Made by a program: the position numbers and the translations under genes. From positions 1-6,973 of the forward strand of contig JAHFRS010000059.1 of NCBI GenBank assembly GCA_023266155.1: a DNA stretch of 6,973 bases, written 5' to 3'. The DNA comes from an archaeon. GTDB lineage: Archaea; Nanobdellota; Nanobdellia; Woesearchaeales; GW2011-AR9. This document shows, piece by piece, positions 1 through 5,288 of the stretch; within the stretch, counting starts at the first letter, position 1; every line of letters starts with the position of its first letter. Below the pieces are notes generated by a model. It made no database searches. It saw only the letters and a program-made list of their open reading frames with translations, and was not told where the DNA came from.

Positions 1-1499
1 TTGAGCAGCACGTGCTGATAGGTTTTGAGGGCAACATCATAATTTCCTTGTTTCTGCTGAACCAGTGCCAAATGGAGGAGCGGCGGTAATGGTTCTGAAT
101 CCAGACGAAGGGATTCATCCAAAGCTTTTTCTGCAGCTGTCAACTGCCCTAAATGAAGTAGCTGCACTCCCAACTCATAATACACTTTGGCATTCAGAGG
201 ATCATCCTTTATTTTTTCCTGTTGAATGTGAAGATGGCTTTCAAGTTTTTCCCGTTGATTTCCCTTGCGTGCCCCATAATGATGCACTGAAACAGGTAAT
301 GAAGCTATTTTTCCACCTGCGTGTTCCAAAGCCTCATCAACCAATTCATGGATTTTTCCGGCAAATTTAATTTTCTCATCACGCTGAAATAACCGCACTT
401 TCAATGAGGGATGCCAGCCAGAAAAAGATTGAGCAAAAGCATCTCCAGAAAGGACAGGAATCCAGCCACTGATGGAAGATTCGTTGCTGTAATTTCTGGT
501 CATGATGCGATAGGCAGAAATATCCCAGTTATTGACAGCATCCAGAATAAGGGCCTGCTCTTTCTGATCAAGAACTTCATCGGCATCTAGTGAGAGAATC
601 CAATCGCCAGTAGCATATTGTAAGGCTGCATTTCTCGCCGCGGCAAAATCGTCACACCAGGTAAAATCATAAATCTTGTCCGTAAATTTCCCGGCGATCG
701 TTTTTGTTCCGTCCGTACTGCCGGTATCAACAATGATAATTTCATCCACGACTCCCTGCACGGACTGCAGACACTCTCCCAAAAATTGTTCTTCATTTTT
801 GACGATCATGGAAAGAGAAATTCTCGGCCGCCTCAGTAATTTTGTGAACAAAGAAAGTGACGTTTCCCTCATGATTCCCTGCCGAGCATATCTTCCGGAA
901 GATTTATCAAACCCCTGAGCCATCGTCACGGCAGTGACATAGCGAGAATTGATCAGGTTCAGCACGTCCGGCGTATATTCGCCAAAGGGATAGGAAAAAT
1001 GCCGCACTTCCTTCCCGCATTTCTGCCTAATGAGATCTTCCGCTCGCTGTAATTCTGCTGGCACGGATTCCGGCGATAACGATGTGAGATTTTGATGTGA
1101 GCACGAATGGGAACTTATTTCCCAGCCGGCTTTATGAAGCTCCTGCAGTTCCTGCCAATTCATGAACGCAGAATATTGTTCCAGCAGCGGAACAGATTTC
1201 CCTTCCACCCAATCGGGAACGACATAGACCATAGCAGTAAAGCCATATTTTTGCAGAACGGGAAAAGCAACATCATAAACGCCTTTTCTGCCGTCGTCAA
1301 AGGTAATGGCAATTAATTTTTCTGTGACCTCTTTTTGTACTCCCAGCCCTTCACGCAACTGCGTTAAACTTATCGTCTTATATCCCTGCTCCTGCAGAAA
1401 CTTCATCTGCTGTGCAAAATCTTCAGGAGAAACGCACCAGGGATTATCTAACTCGCTAATTTCATGGTACATTAAAATGGGGATGTCAGTGTAGTTCAT
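1..1499 (-). CDS. NodB-like deacetylase / family 2 glycosyltransferase / TPR fusion, C-terminus missing
   Basis: I translated the minus strand from the ATG at 1499; it stays open for 499 codons to the left edge, so the C-terminus is missing. Residues about 5-200 look like a NodB (CE4) polysaccharide deacetylase: TFDDG at 66-70 (metal and catalytic Asp), HSCSH at 131-135 (metal His pair) and YPFG at 170-173. Residues about 226-410 form a GT-A family 2 glycosyltransferase: SMIVKNEE at 230-237, IIIVDTGSTDGT near 254-265 and the DAD metal motif at 305-307. The later WHPSLKVRLF and KIHELVDEAL segments are typical of SunS-like, TPR-associated GT2 enzymes. TPR-like helices start near 437. There is no signal peptide or membrane segment, so it is probably cytosolic, acting on a cell-surface glycan precursor (inference). 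It starts 10 bases after the stop of the methyltransferase-kinase gene, and no promoter fits in the gap, so the two are probably co-transcribed. Domain calls are confident; the substrate is unknown. Confidence 0.9.
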   Translation of the reverse strand, partial: MNYTDIPILMYHEISELDNPWCVSPEDFAQQMKFLQEQGYKTISLTQLREGLGVQKEVTEKLIAITFDDGRKGVYDVAFPVLQKYGFTAMVYVVPDWVEGKSVPLLEQYSAFMNWQELQELHKAGWEISSHSCSHQNLTSLSPESVPAELQRAEDLIRQKCGKEVRHFSYPFGEYTPDVLNLINSRYVTAVTMAQGFDKSSGRYARQGIMRETSLSLFTKLLRRPRISLSMIVKNEEQFLGECLQSVQGVVDEIIIVDTGSTDGTKTIAGKFTDKIYDFTWCDDFAAARNAALQYATGDWILSLDADEVLDQKEQALILDAVNNWDISAYRIMTRNYSNESSISGWIPVLSGDAFAQSFSGWHPSLKVRLFQRDEKIKFAGKIHELVDEALEHAGGKIASLPVSVHHYGARKGNQREKLESHLHIQQEKIKDDPLNAKVYYELGVQLLHLGQLTAAEKALDESLRLDSEPLPPLLHLALVQQKQGNYDVALKTYQHVLL

Positions 1500-1509
1500 A
1501 GTGTTTGGT

Positions 1510-2718
1510 TCATGGTCCTGAAAGTGCTTTAATAATCTTCTGTAGATTCTCGGCAGTTTGATCTTTTTTGTAAGCCTGTGAAAGGGAACGCAGAGTTTGT
1601 TCGTTCATCATCAGCCCTTTCTCCCCCAGTTCTTTCCTGATGCGGCCAATAAATTCTACCAGCTGAGTCACATTTTGCGGCGTCGTGCTTTCATGACAGC
1701 GTTCAAAATCAATCAACACCGGCTGCTGCAGCCTCGTCACTAAAATATGCTTATGGGGATGATGCATCTCTTCTTTGGTGATCCTCATCTGGTCAAGAAT
1801 AAAACACTGCTGCAAAAGATGAAAGATCACTTTAAAAATCTCCTGTTTCGTACTTTTCCCGATCCAGTCCAGGATAAAGTCGCCCGTGACAAATTCATAG
1901 ACGACAAAATCGTTGCCGGCAGCAATGAGTCGGGGACCTAGACCTTTCTCATTCACCCGCTGCAGCCAAGTAGCTTCTTTGTTCACCATACCAATGGCTT
2001 GACTTTCTGACCGTTTTATTTTAATCGCCACGTGAATCAAATCTTTTCGCGGGGGAAGATGACTTTTAATGAACTGGCTTTTATCGATGATGCCAGTATA
2101 GATTTCTCCCCGTTTGCCACGAGTAAAATAGGTGATTTGCTGAATGCTTTTCTTTTCCAGCTCTCGCAACAGCGCACTTTTTTCAATCAAGTAAATGTAG
2201 AGAGTCTCAAACGAGATTTTCTGTTGTTCCAGCTCCGTGAACAGCAGCAGCTTTGTCCGGATGATCTCATCGATCTTTTTTTTATCGGTATGCGACGAAA
2301 ACAAAAACAGGATTTTGCCGTCGGGAAAAAGATAGCCTGAAACCTGCTGGAAGAACCGCTCAGAGATTTCCCAGCCTTTTTTCCCACCATAAATCGCCGT
2401 ATCGGTAATCCCTTGATCCTGCGGCAGATAGGGAGGATTGAAAATGATGAGATTGAATTTCCCTGATACCTGAGAAAACAAATCACTGTGCAGAACTGTC
2501 AATTTCCGGATTTTTTGTTGTTTTCGCTGTTGTTCCAGTGCGGCAACAGCCATTTTATCGGCATCAACCGCCAGAACCTGCTGGGCATTAGGGTTCGTAA
2601 CCGAGGTTAACGCCTGAATTCCCGAACCCGTGCCCATATCCAGCACTCGGCCTAAAGAATATTCCCTGACAAATTTCTGCAGGAAGTACGAATCCTCGGC
2701 TGGTTCATAGATACCCAT
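1510..2718 (-). CDS. HemK-like (N5-glutamine type) methyltransferase fused to a COG2112-like kinase domain
   Basis: Numbering is from the upstream in-frame GTG at 2727. The N-terminal 180 residues are a SAM-dependent methyltransferase: YEPAEDSYFL at 7-16, the SAM loop VLDMGTGSGI at 28-37, and NPPY at 97-100, the signature of enzymes that methylate amide nitrogen or adenine N6. It matches the short archaeal HemK/Mtq2-type enzymes that modify the Gln of release factor aRF1. Residues about 185-405 resemble the archaeal predicted Ser/Thr kinases of COG2112: RGKRGEIY loop at 203-210, AIKIKR with Lys236, KEATWL with Glu251, YEFVTG hinge at 277-282, HPHKHILV at 323-330 and LIDFE at 338-342. The usual catalytic HxD is not obvious; E319/E320 precede the HPHKH segment. 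I chose the ATG at 2718 (M4) because it lies about 25-30 bases from the TATA-like element at 2743-2750, as in a leaderless archaeal mRNA. The gene leads the operon with the deacetylase-glycosyltransferase. Pairing of the two activities is inference. Confidence 0.88.
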   Translation of the reverse strand: MGIYEPAEDSYFLQKFVREYSLGRVLDMGTGSGIQALTSVTNPNAQQVLAVDADKMAVAALEQQRKQQKIRKLTVLHSDLFSQVSGKFNLIIFNPPYLPQDQGITDTAIYGGKKGWEISERFFQQVSGYLFPDGKILFLFSSHTDKKKIDEIIRTKLLLFTELEQQKISFETLYIYLIEKSALLRELEKKSIQQITYFTRGKRGEIYTGIIDKSQFIKSHLPPRKDLIHVAIKIKRSESQAIGMVNKEATWLQRVNEKGLGPRLIAAGNDFVVYEFVTGDFILDWIGKSTKQEIFKVIFHLLQQCFILDQMRITKEEMHHPHKHILVTRLQQPVLIDFERCHESTTPQNVTQLVEFIGRIRKELGEKGLMMNEQTLRSLSQAYKKDQTAENLQKIIKALSGP

Positions 2719-2738
2719 ATTTCTCACTCAGAGAGATT

Positions 2739-2750
2739 AATATTTATAAA
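2739..2750. promoter_or_regulatory. Shared, near-symmetric TATA element for tRNA-Val and the divergent methyltransferase gene
   Basis: AATATTTATAAA reads as TTTATAAA on the plus strand and TTTATAAATATT on the minus strand. It is about 25-30 bases from the tRNA 5' end (2775) and a similar distance from the ATG at 2718 on the other side. The whole space between the two genes is 56 bases, so one TATA region probably serves both directions. Confidence 0.6.
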
Positions 2751-2794
2751 TCATCTGGCTTTTAGCCTCTTCGTGGGCCTGTGGTCTAGCGGCT

Positions 2795-2818
2795 ATCTTT
2801 GAGCACAGAAGACTGCAG
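2795..2818 (+). other. tRNA intron 1 (D-loop), 24 nt, bulge-helix-bulge motif
   Basis: Exon GCGG (2789-2792) pairs with intron CTGC (2813-2816) as a four-pair central helix with one G-U. The bulges are CT^A (cut after 2794) and AG^A (cut after 2818). Beyond the first bulge TCTTT (2796-2800) pairs with GAAGA (2808-2812) around a 7-nt loop. Cutting at these points leaves a normal D-loop and D-stem. Confidence 0.85.
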
Positions 2819-2835
2819 ATGACAACTCCCTTACA

Positions 2836-2876
2836 TACACGGCTTTGCTGGACGGACAGTATCGTCATGCTAAGTA
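2836..2876 (+). other. tRNA intron 2 (canonical position 37/38), 41 nt
   Basis: Exon CTTA (2830-2833) pairs with intron TAAG (2871-2874). The bulges are CA^T and TA^C, and the outer helix is the anticodon stem. The cut sites lie after A2835 and A2876, so the spliced loop is CTTACAC. The inner intron helix is imperfect, so this may be a relaxed form of the motif. Confidence 0.85.
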
Positions 2877-2898
2877 CGGAGTAGATCCCCGGTTCGAA

Positions 2899-2918
2899 GT
2901 GGAACAAATCCAAGAAAG
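2899..2918 (+). other. tRNA intron 3 (T-loop, position 59/60), 20 nt
   Basis: The outer helix is the T-stem itself (2888-2892 with 2920-2924). Bulges AA^G and AG^T flank a central helix TTCG (2893-2896) with AGAA (2913-2916): three Watson-Crick pairs and one G-A. The inner helix TGGA (2900-2903) pairs with TCCA (2909-2912) over a 5-nt loop. Removal gives the standard loop TTCGAAT. Confidence 0.82.
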
Positions 2919-2932
2919 TCCGGGCAGGCCCA

Positions 2933-2942
2933 TTTATTTTTT
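2933..2942 (+). terminator. T-rich terminator after tRNA-Val
   Basis: TTTATTTTTT follows the discriminator base directly. A T-run of this kind is the usual archaeal transcription stop after a tRNA gene. The next 100 bases, up to the stop of the unrecognised minus-strand gene, hold only short inverted repeats (TTCGAC 2973-2978 with GTCGAA 2993-2998; CGACA 3015-3019 with TGTCG 3024-3028). Confidence 0.6.
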
Positions 2943-3041
2943 AAGAGGGTAAGAGTAGAATTGACGTATTTGTTCGACAGCATAACGATAACGTCGAAAT
3001 TCCTAAGATAATGACGACAAGAGTGTCGGGTGGATGACCAT

Positions 3042-3734
3042 TTAGCATTTTCCTGATACGATGATTTTCCGACGTACCCCGCGAAGAGCTTCAGGTTCTC
3101 CCACCCTACAATCACTGGCAACGAAATGGGAGTCATCAAAAGAATACAGCCACGAAGCCCGGCCGAATGAATTTCCTGCGGCATGGATACGAACATAGCC
3201 AGGATTTAAAACAAACACTCGCGTTTCATTTATACCAGCCTTAGCAAGCATTTTCATAGTTAGACCAAAATCTCTGCCTTTGCCATAGACTCGCTCAGCT
3301 AATTTCTGTTCTTCTGGATCTAATCCGTTATAGTTTTGAGTATCAATCGTAAGATAACTACATTCTTCTTCAATACCTTTTTCTAATCCTAATTTCGTAA
3401 GATCAACTACCACCGTATCTGGTGCGTGAAGTGCTCGCGAAATTTCGTCAGCAGTAGGGTGATAATTGTGGTTTTTAGTCAGTTGTTGACAATACGCGTC
3501 AATCGTAGAATCCTTAAATAAGGGGTTAGAGCTTCCTCGAGTCATCGCCAAAGTAGGAACCTTTTTCCTCCCTTGTAAAAAATAGATTTCACCATCGGCA
3601 GTATAGAAATCTTGGTGACGCAATCTTTTATTCGTTTGTCGCTCTTTCATCAATTCATCAGCGTGAAGAATACTCTCTGGACGAAGTGATTTGTACGCTT
3701 CTGCTAATGTGCCTACAACAGTTTCAATAGTCAT
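3042..3734 (-). CDS. Unrecognised soluble protein, 230 residues
   Basis: I do not recognise this protein. The frame also opens at a TTG at 3746, but I prefer the ATG at 3734: it has GGGG about 7 bases upstream and a TATA palindrome at 3778-3787. It has no signal peptide, membrane segment or cysteine-pair motif. Visible features are a charged N-terminus (ADELMKERQTNKRLRHQDFY), a mixed helix/strand centre with TVVVDLTKLGLEKG, a segment SYLTIDTQNYNGLDPEEQKL followed by RVYGKGRDF, then ETRVFVLNPGYVR and the C-terminal GRASWLYSFDD...ALRGVRRKI. The acidic and aromatic residues around YLTIDTQNYN and the arginine-rich end could be functional sites, but no catalytic signature is evident. It stands alone, convergent with the tRNA gene and separated from the zinc-ribbon gene by about 200 bases. 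By eye it is more AT-rich than its neighbours. Confidence 0.8.
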   Translation of the reverse strand: MTIETVVGTLAEAYKSLRPESILHADELMKERQTNKRLRHQDFYTADGEIYFLQGRKKVPTLAMTRGSSNPLFKDSTIDAYCQQLTKNHNYHPTADEISRALHAPDTVVVDLTKLGLEKGIEEECSYLTIDTQNYNGLDPEEQKLAERVYGKGRDFGLTMKMLAKAGINETRVFVLNPGYVRIHAAGNSFGRASWLYSFDDSHFVASDCRVGEPEALRGVRRKIIVSGKC

Positions 3735-3777
3735 GTTGAGCCCCAAATGGTGTGTTGTAAAGCTTAAAATAGAGCTA

Positions 3778-3787
3778 GTTTATAAAC
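3778..3787 (-). promoter_or_regulatory. TATA box (GTTTATAAAC palindrome) for the unrecognised gene
   Basis: A perfect 10-bp palindrome containing TTTATAAA, centred about 49 bases before the ATG at 3734. This predicts a 5' leader of roughly 20-25 bases. The rest of 3788-3941 is AT-rich and I see no gene in it. Confidence 0.55.
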
Positions 3788-3929
3788 TTTTTTGTGGTTA
3801 GTACTTGGAAGTAATATATTTACTGATTAAATGCCCGACAGCTAGGATACGAAGATTAACATCTTTAAAATGATGTGCCAGCCAATTTACAACTATCCAA
3901 TTATTTTTACCTCGCATTAATATCCACAG

Positions 3930-3937
3930 AAAAATAA
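3930..3937 (-). terminator. Weak T-run after the zinc-ribbon gene
   Basis: Read on the minus strand, TTATTTTT begins a few bases after the TGA at 3942-3944, in an AT-rich stretch. It is plausible as an archaeal T-run terminator for the membrane protein/zinc-ribbon pair but has no supporting hairpin. Confidence 0.35.
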
Positions 3938-3941
3938 CAAT

Positions 3942-4055
3942 TCAAACGCCCAATCTTTCCTTACAAAAATGACAATACACACTCTTCAAACCAGAAAAGA
4001 CAAACGCCACGACCTGATTCTGGCAGTGGGGACACTTGATATCTTTACGTAACAT
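3942..4055 (-). CDS. 37-residue zinc-ribbon protein
   Basis: A short frame from the ATG at 4055 to the TGA at 3942 encodes MLRKDIKCPHCQNQVVAFVF and then a tail with YCHFCKERLGV. Two CxxC knuckles, CPHC at 8-11 and CHFC at 28-31, are spaced by 16 residues, as in a compact zinc ribbon that binds one zinc ion. Only one base separates its ATG from the TAA of the upstream membrane-protein gene, so it is almost certainly translated from the same mRNA. Such mini-ribbons are common in archaea as nucleic-acid or protein-binding modules; nothing here tells which. The four correctly spaced cysteines and the tight spacing make a chance frame unlikely. Confidence 0.82.
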   Translation of the reverse strand: MLRKDIKCPHCQNQVVAFVFSGLKSVYCHFCKERLGV

Positions 4056-4056
4056 T

Positions 4057-4413
4057 TTAATCCGCTGCCAATTTCCAGATGGCTTTCAATCCCACCAGAA
4101 TCGCACCAGGAACAACAAAGACAACAATATTACTAAGGACTCGTCTAAGAGCCATCCCCACCACGGGAATCAACCCTAAATTAACAATTCCTGCTAACAT
4201 TAAGGCGATGGCGGCAATCAGAAAGGGGACTGTTTCTTTCGTCGTCAGGTTAAATACGCCAACAATGAAACCCAAAATCACTAAAGTAGTAAGGAGCACT
4301 TCGGGCCTAAAGAGATCTGCAAACATTCCCGCAACGATGGCAACTAATAAACCAACAAAAAAAGTATAATGAGCAACCCGATGAAGTTCAAATTGTGTTC
4401 TTTTATGAGCCAT
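4057..4413 (-). CDS. Small four-helix membrane protein, 118 residues
   Basis: After a basic N-terminal tail (MAHKRTQFELHRVAHY) there are four hydrophobic segments at about 17-34, 39-55, 62-80 and 93-113, joined by short loops. The loop FNLTTKETVPF (54-64) contains polar residues between helices 2 and 3 and is the most distinctive feature. There is no catalytic motif or cofactor site, so I can call it only an integral membrane protein of unknown role; I believe similar small four-helix proteins occur in archaea and bacteria but I cannot name the family. The ATG at 4413 is supported by a strong Shine-Dalgarno sequence. It has its own promoter, overlapping the stop of the exonuclease gene, and is the first gene of a pair with the zinc-ribbon protein. 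Confidence 0.85.
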   Translation of the reverse strand: MAHKRTQFELHRVAHYTFFVGLLVAIVAGMFADLFRPEVLLTTLVILGFIVGVFNLTTKETVPFLIAAIALMLAGIVNLGLIPVVGMALRRVLSNIVVFVVPGAILVGLKAIWKLAAD

Positions 4414-4420
4414 GTAACTA

Positions 4421-4427
4421 TCACCTC
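4421..4427 (-). promoter_or_regulatory. Strong Shine-Dalgarno site for the membrane protein
   Basis: GAGGTGA (within AGAGAGGTGAT) lies 7 bases before the ATG at 4413. It is the only strong ribosome-binding site before a start codon in the window and fixes the start of this gene, whereas the other promoters predict leaderless or nearly leaderless mRNAs. Confidence 0.75.
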
Positions 4428-4455
4428 TCTTGATAAGGAATAAAATCCTCTCAGT

Positions 4456-4463
4456 ATATAAAT
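4456..4463 (-). promoter_or_regulatory. TATA box overlapping the exonuclease stop codon
   Basis: TTTATATA on the minus strand begins at the last base of the TGA at 4463-4465 and lies about 45 bases before the membrane-protein ATG. It would start a transcript near 4434 that includes the Shine-Dalgarno site. Confidence 0.55.
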
Positions 4464-5206
4464 CATTCGGTTTTGCGCAGATAGGAATATTGCGCCTTTT
4501 TTCGCCGGTAAACCTCCTCCATCACCGCTTTAAGGTTCTCTACATCTTCAGCATTATAGTCAATTAACAGATCTAAATATTCGCGATCACCTGAAGCATG
4601 AAAGGCTTTCCAAAGCTCTACTGGATGCCCCTGTAGATGATTTGGCCTTCTCAGATCAAGTAATTCTTCCACTGCTTTCAGACCGCCTTTCAACCCCAGA
4701 GCTACACACAACGGTTTTAAATCAATGTGAGGAATTCTGGGAATGATCGTAAACTGTGCCTTTAATTTTGGCAGGTCAAACGAGCTGCCATTAAAAGTAA
4801 TGAGCAATTTATATTTCGCCAGTTCCCGTTCCAGCGCAGCTTTATCTAAATTGAAACCTTGAACAAAATGAGTGGTATTATAATAGTTAGAAACACCCAC
4901 CAACATAATTTTCCCCTGAGAATCAGTTTCCACATCCAGAAAACAGCATTCATCACGAAAAAAAGGATATAATCGCCACATTTCTTTAGCCGGTAATTTT
5001 CCTACGAAATACGCTGGCTGTTCTTGTAATAAGGCTTGTTGTGCTTCCTGAATTCGGCGATGATAATATGCTTTCCTTTGAGGATTCAAGCCCGCGATTC
5101 GTTCCGCTTTCAGAAAATCAGACCAATCGTTAATTCCCTGGCTCCACCAGCGGCGTTCTTGGCCCGGGCCGATTCTTTCCAGAAAAATAAAAGAATTTTG
5201 GATCAT
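4463..5206 (-). CDS. RNase H-fold DEDDy 3'-5' exonuclease, YprB-like
   Basis: Numbering is from an upstream in-frame GTG at 5269. The exonuclease core has FLDVETD with D112 and E114, FNGSSFDLPKL with D165, HIDL with D183, and YNAED with Y238 and D242, matching the DEDDy arrangement of the RNase_H_2/YprB family of metal-dependent 3'-5' nucleases. The first part, MIQNSFIFLERIGPGQERRW and following, is how this family usually begins (HhH-like N-terminal segment), which is why I start at the ATG at 5206 (residue 22). The longer GTG form would add a charged tail with the doublet KKNDE-KKNDQ and leave only 15 bases after the NFACT stop. Neither start has a clear ribosome-binding site. Co-transcription with NFACT is likely. 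A DNA or RNA maintenance role fits the family; the substrate is unknown. Confidence 0.87.
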   Translation of the reverse strand: MIQNSFIFLERIGPGQERRWWSQGINDWSDFLKAERIAGLNPQRKAYYHRRIQEAQQALLQEQPAYFVGKLPAKEMWRLYPFFRDECCFLDVETDSQGKIMLVGVSNYYNTTHFVQGFNLDKAALERELAKYKLLITFNGSSFDLPKLKAQFTIIPRIPHIDLKPLCVALGLKGGLKAVEELLDLRRPNHLQGHPVELWKAFHASGDREYLDLLIDYNAEDVENLKAVMEEVYRRKKAQYSYLRKTE

Positions 5207-5258
5207 GCGTTGGTCATTCTTTTTTGATTCATCATTCTTCTTGGCTTCATCGATGTTG

Positions 5259-5288
5259 ATACTTCTCACTTACATACTTCTCACTTAC
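5259..5288. repeat. Perfect 15-bp tandem duplication at the NFACT/exonuclease junction
   Basis: The unit ATACTTCTCACTTAC occurs at 5259-5273 and again at 5274-5288. On the coding strand each copy carries TAAGTG, so the NFACT stop lies in the first copy read, and a second TAA plus the candidate GTG start of the exonuclease lie in the other. Confidence 0.9.

Larger units (their letters stand above)
2775..2932 (+). tRNA. tRNA-Val(UAC) interrupted by three introns
   Basis: Four exons assemble into a standard tRNA: 2775-2794, 2819-2835, 2877-2898 and 2919-2932. The acceptor stem GGGCCTG (2775-2781) pairs with CAGGCCC (2925-2931), with discriminator A2932 and no encoded CCA. The D-stem pairs GTC (2784-2786) with GAC (2821-2823), and GG 2791-2792 fits G18-G19. 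The anticodon stem ACTCC (2825-2829) pairs with GGAGT (2878-2882) around the spliced loop CTTACAC, giving anticodon TAC (2832-2834) for Val. The variable loop is AGATC. The T-stem CCCGG (2888-2892) pairs with CCGGG (2920-2924) around the spliced loop TTCGAAT. Introns of 24, 41 and 20 nt fall in the D-loop, after position 37, and between T-loop positions 59 and 60, and each sits in a bulge-helix-bulge-like fold. Removing all three restores every stem and loop to normal size, so the call is strong even though the raw gene would be easy to miss. Confidence 0.93.

Noticed and set aside
2945..3041. A C/D-box-like small RNA between the tRNA and the unrecognised gene (GGATGACC, short inverted repeats)
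   Set aside because: No matching pair of C and D boxes at the right spacing was found; only 5-6 bp inverted repeats are present.
2870..3196. A 108-residue minus-strand frame overlapping the tRNA and the unrecognised gene
   Set aside because: It runs through the tRNA 3' exons and out of frame through a better coding sequence; its composition is not protein-like.
4079..4369. A plus-strand 96-residue frame opposite the membrane protein
   Set aside because: It is the Thr/Pro/Lys-rich antisense shadow of a hydrophobic coding region; the minus frame has a strong ribosome-binding site and a coherent topology.
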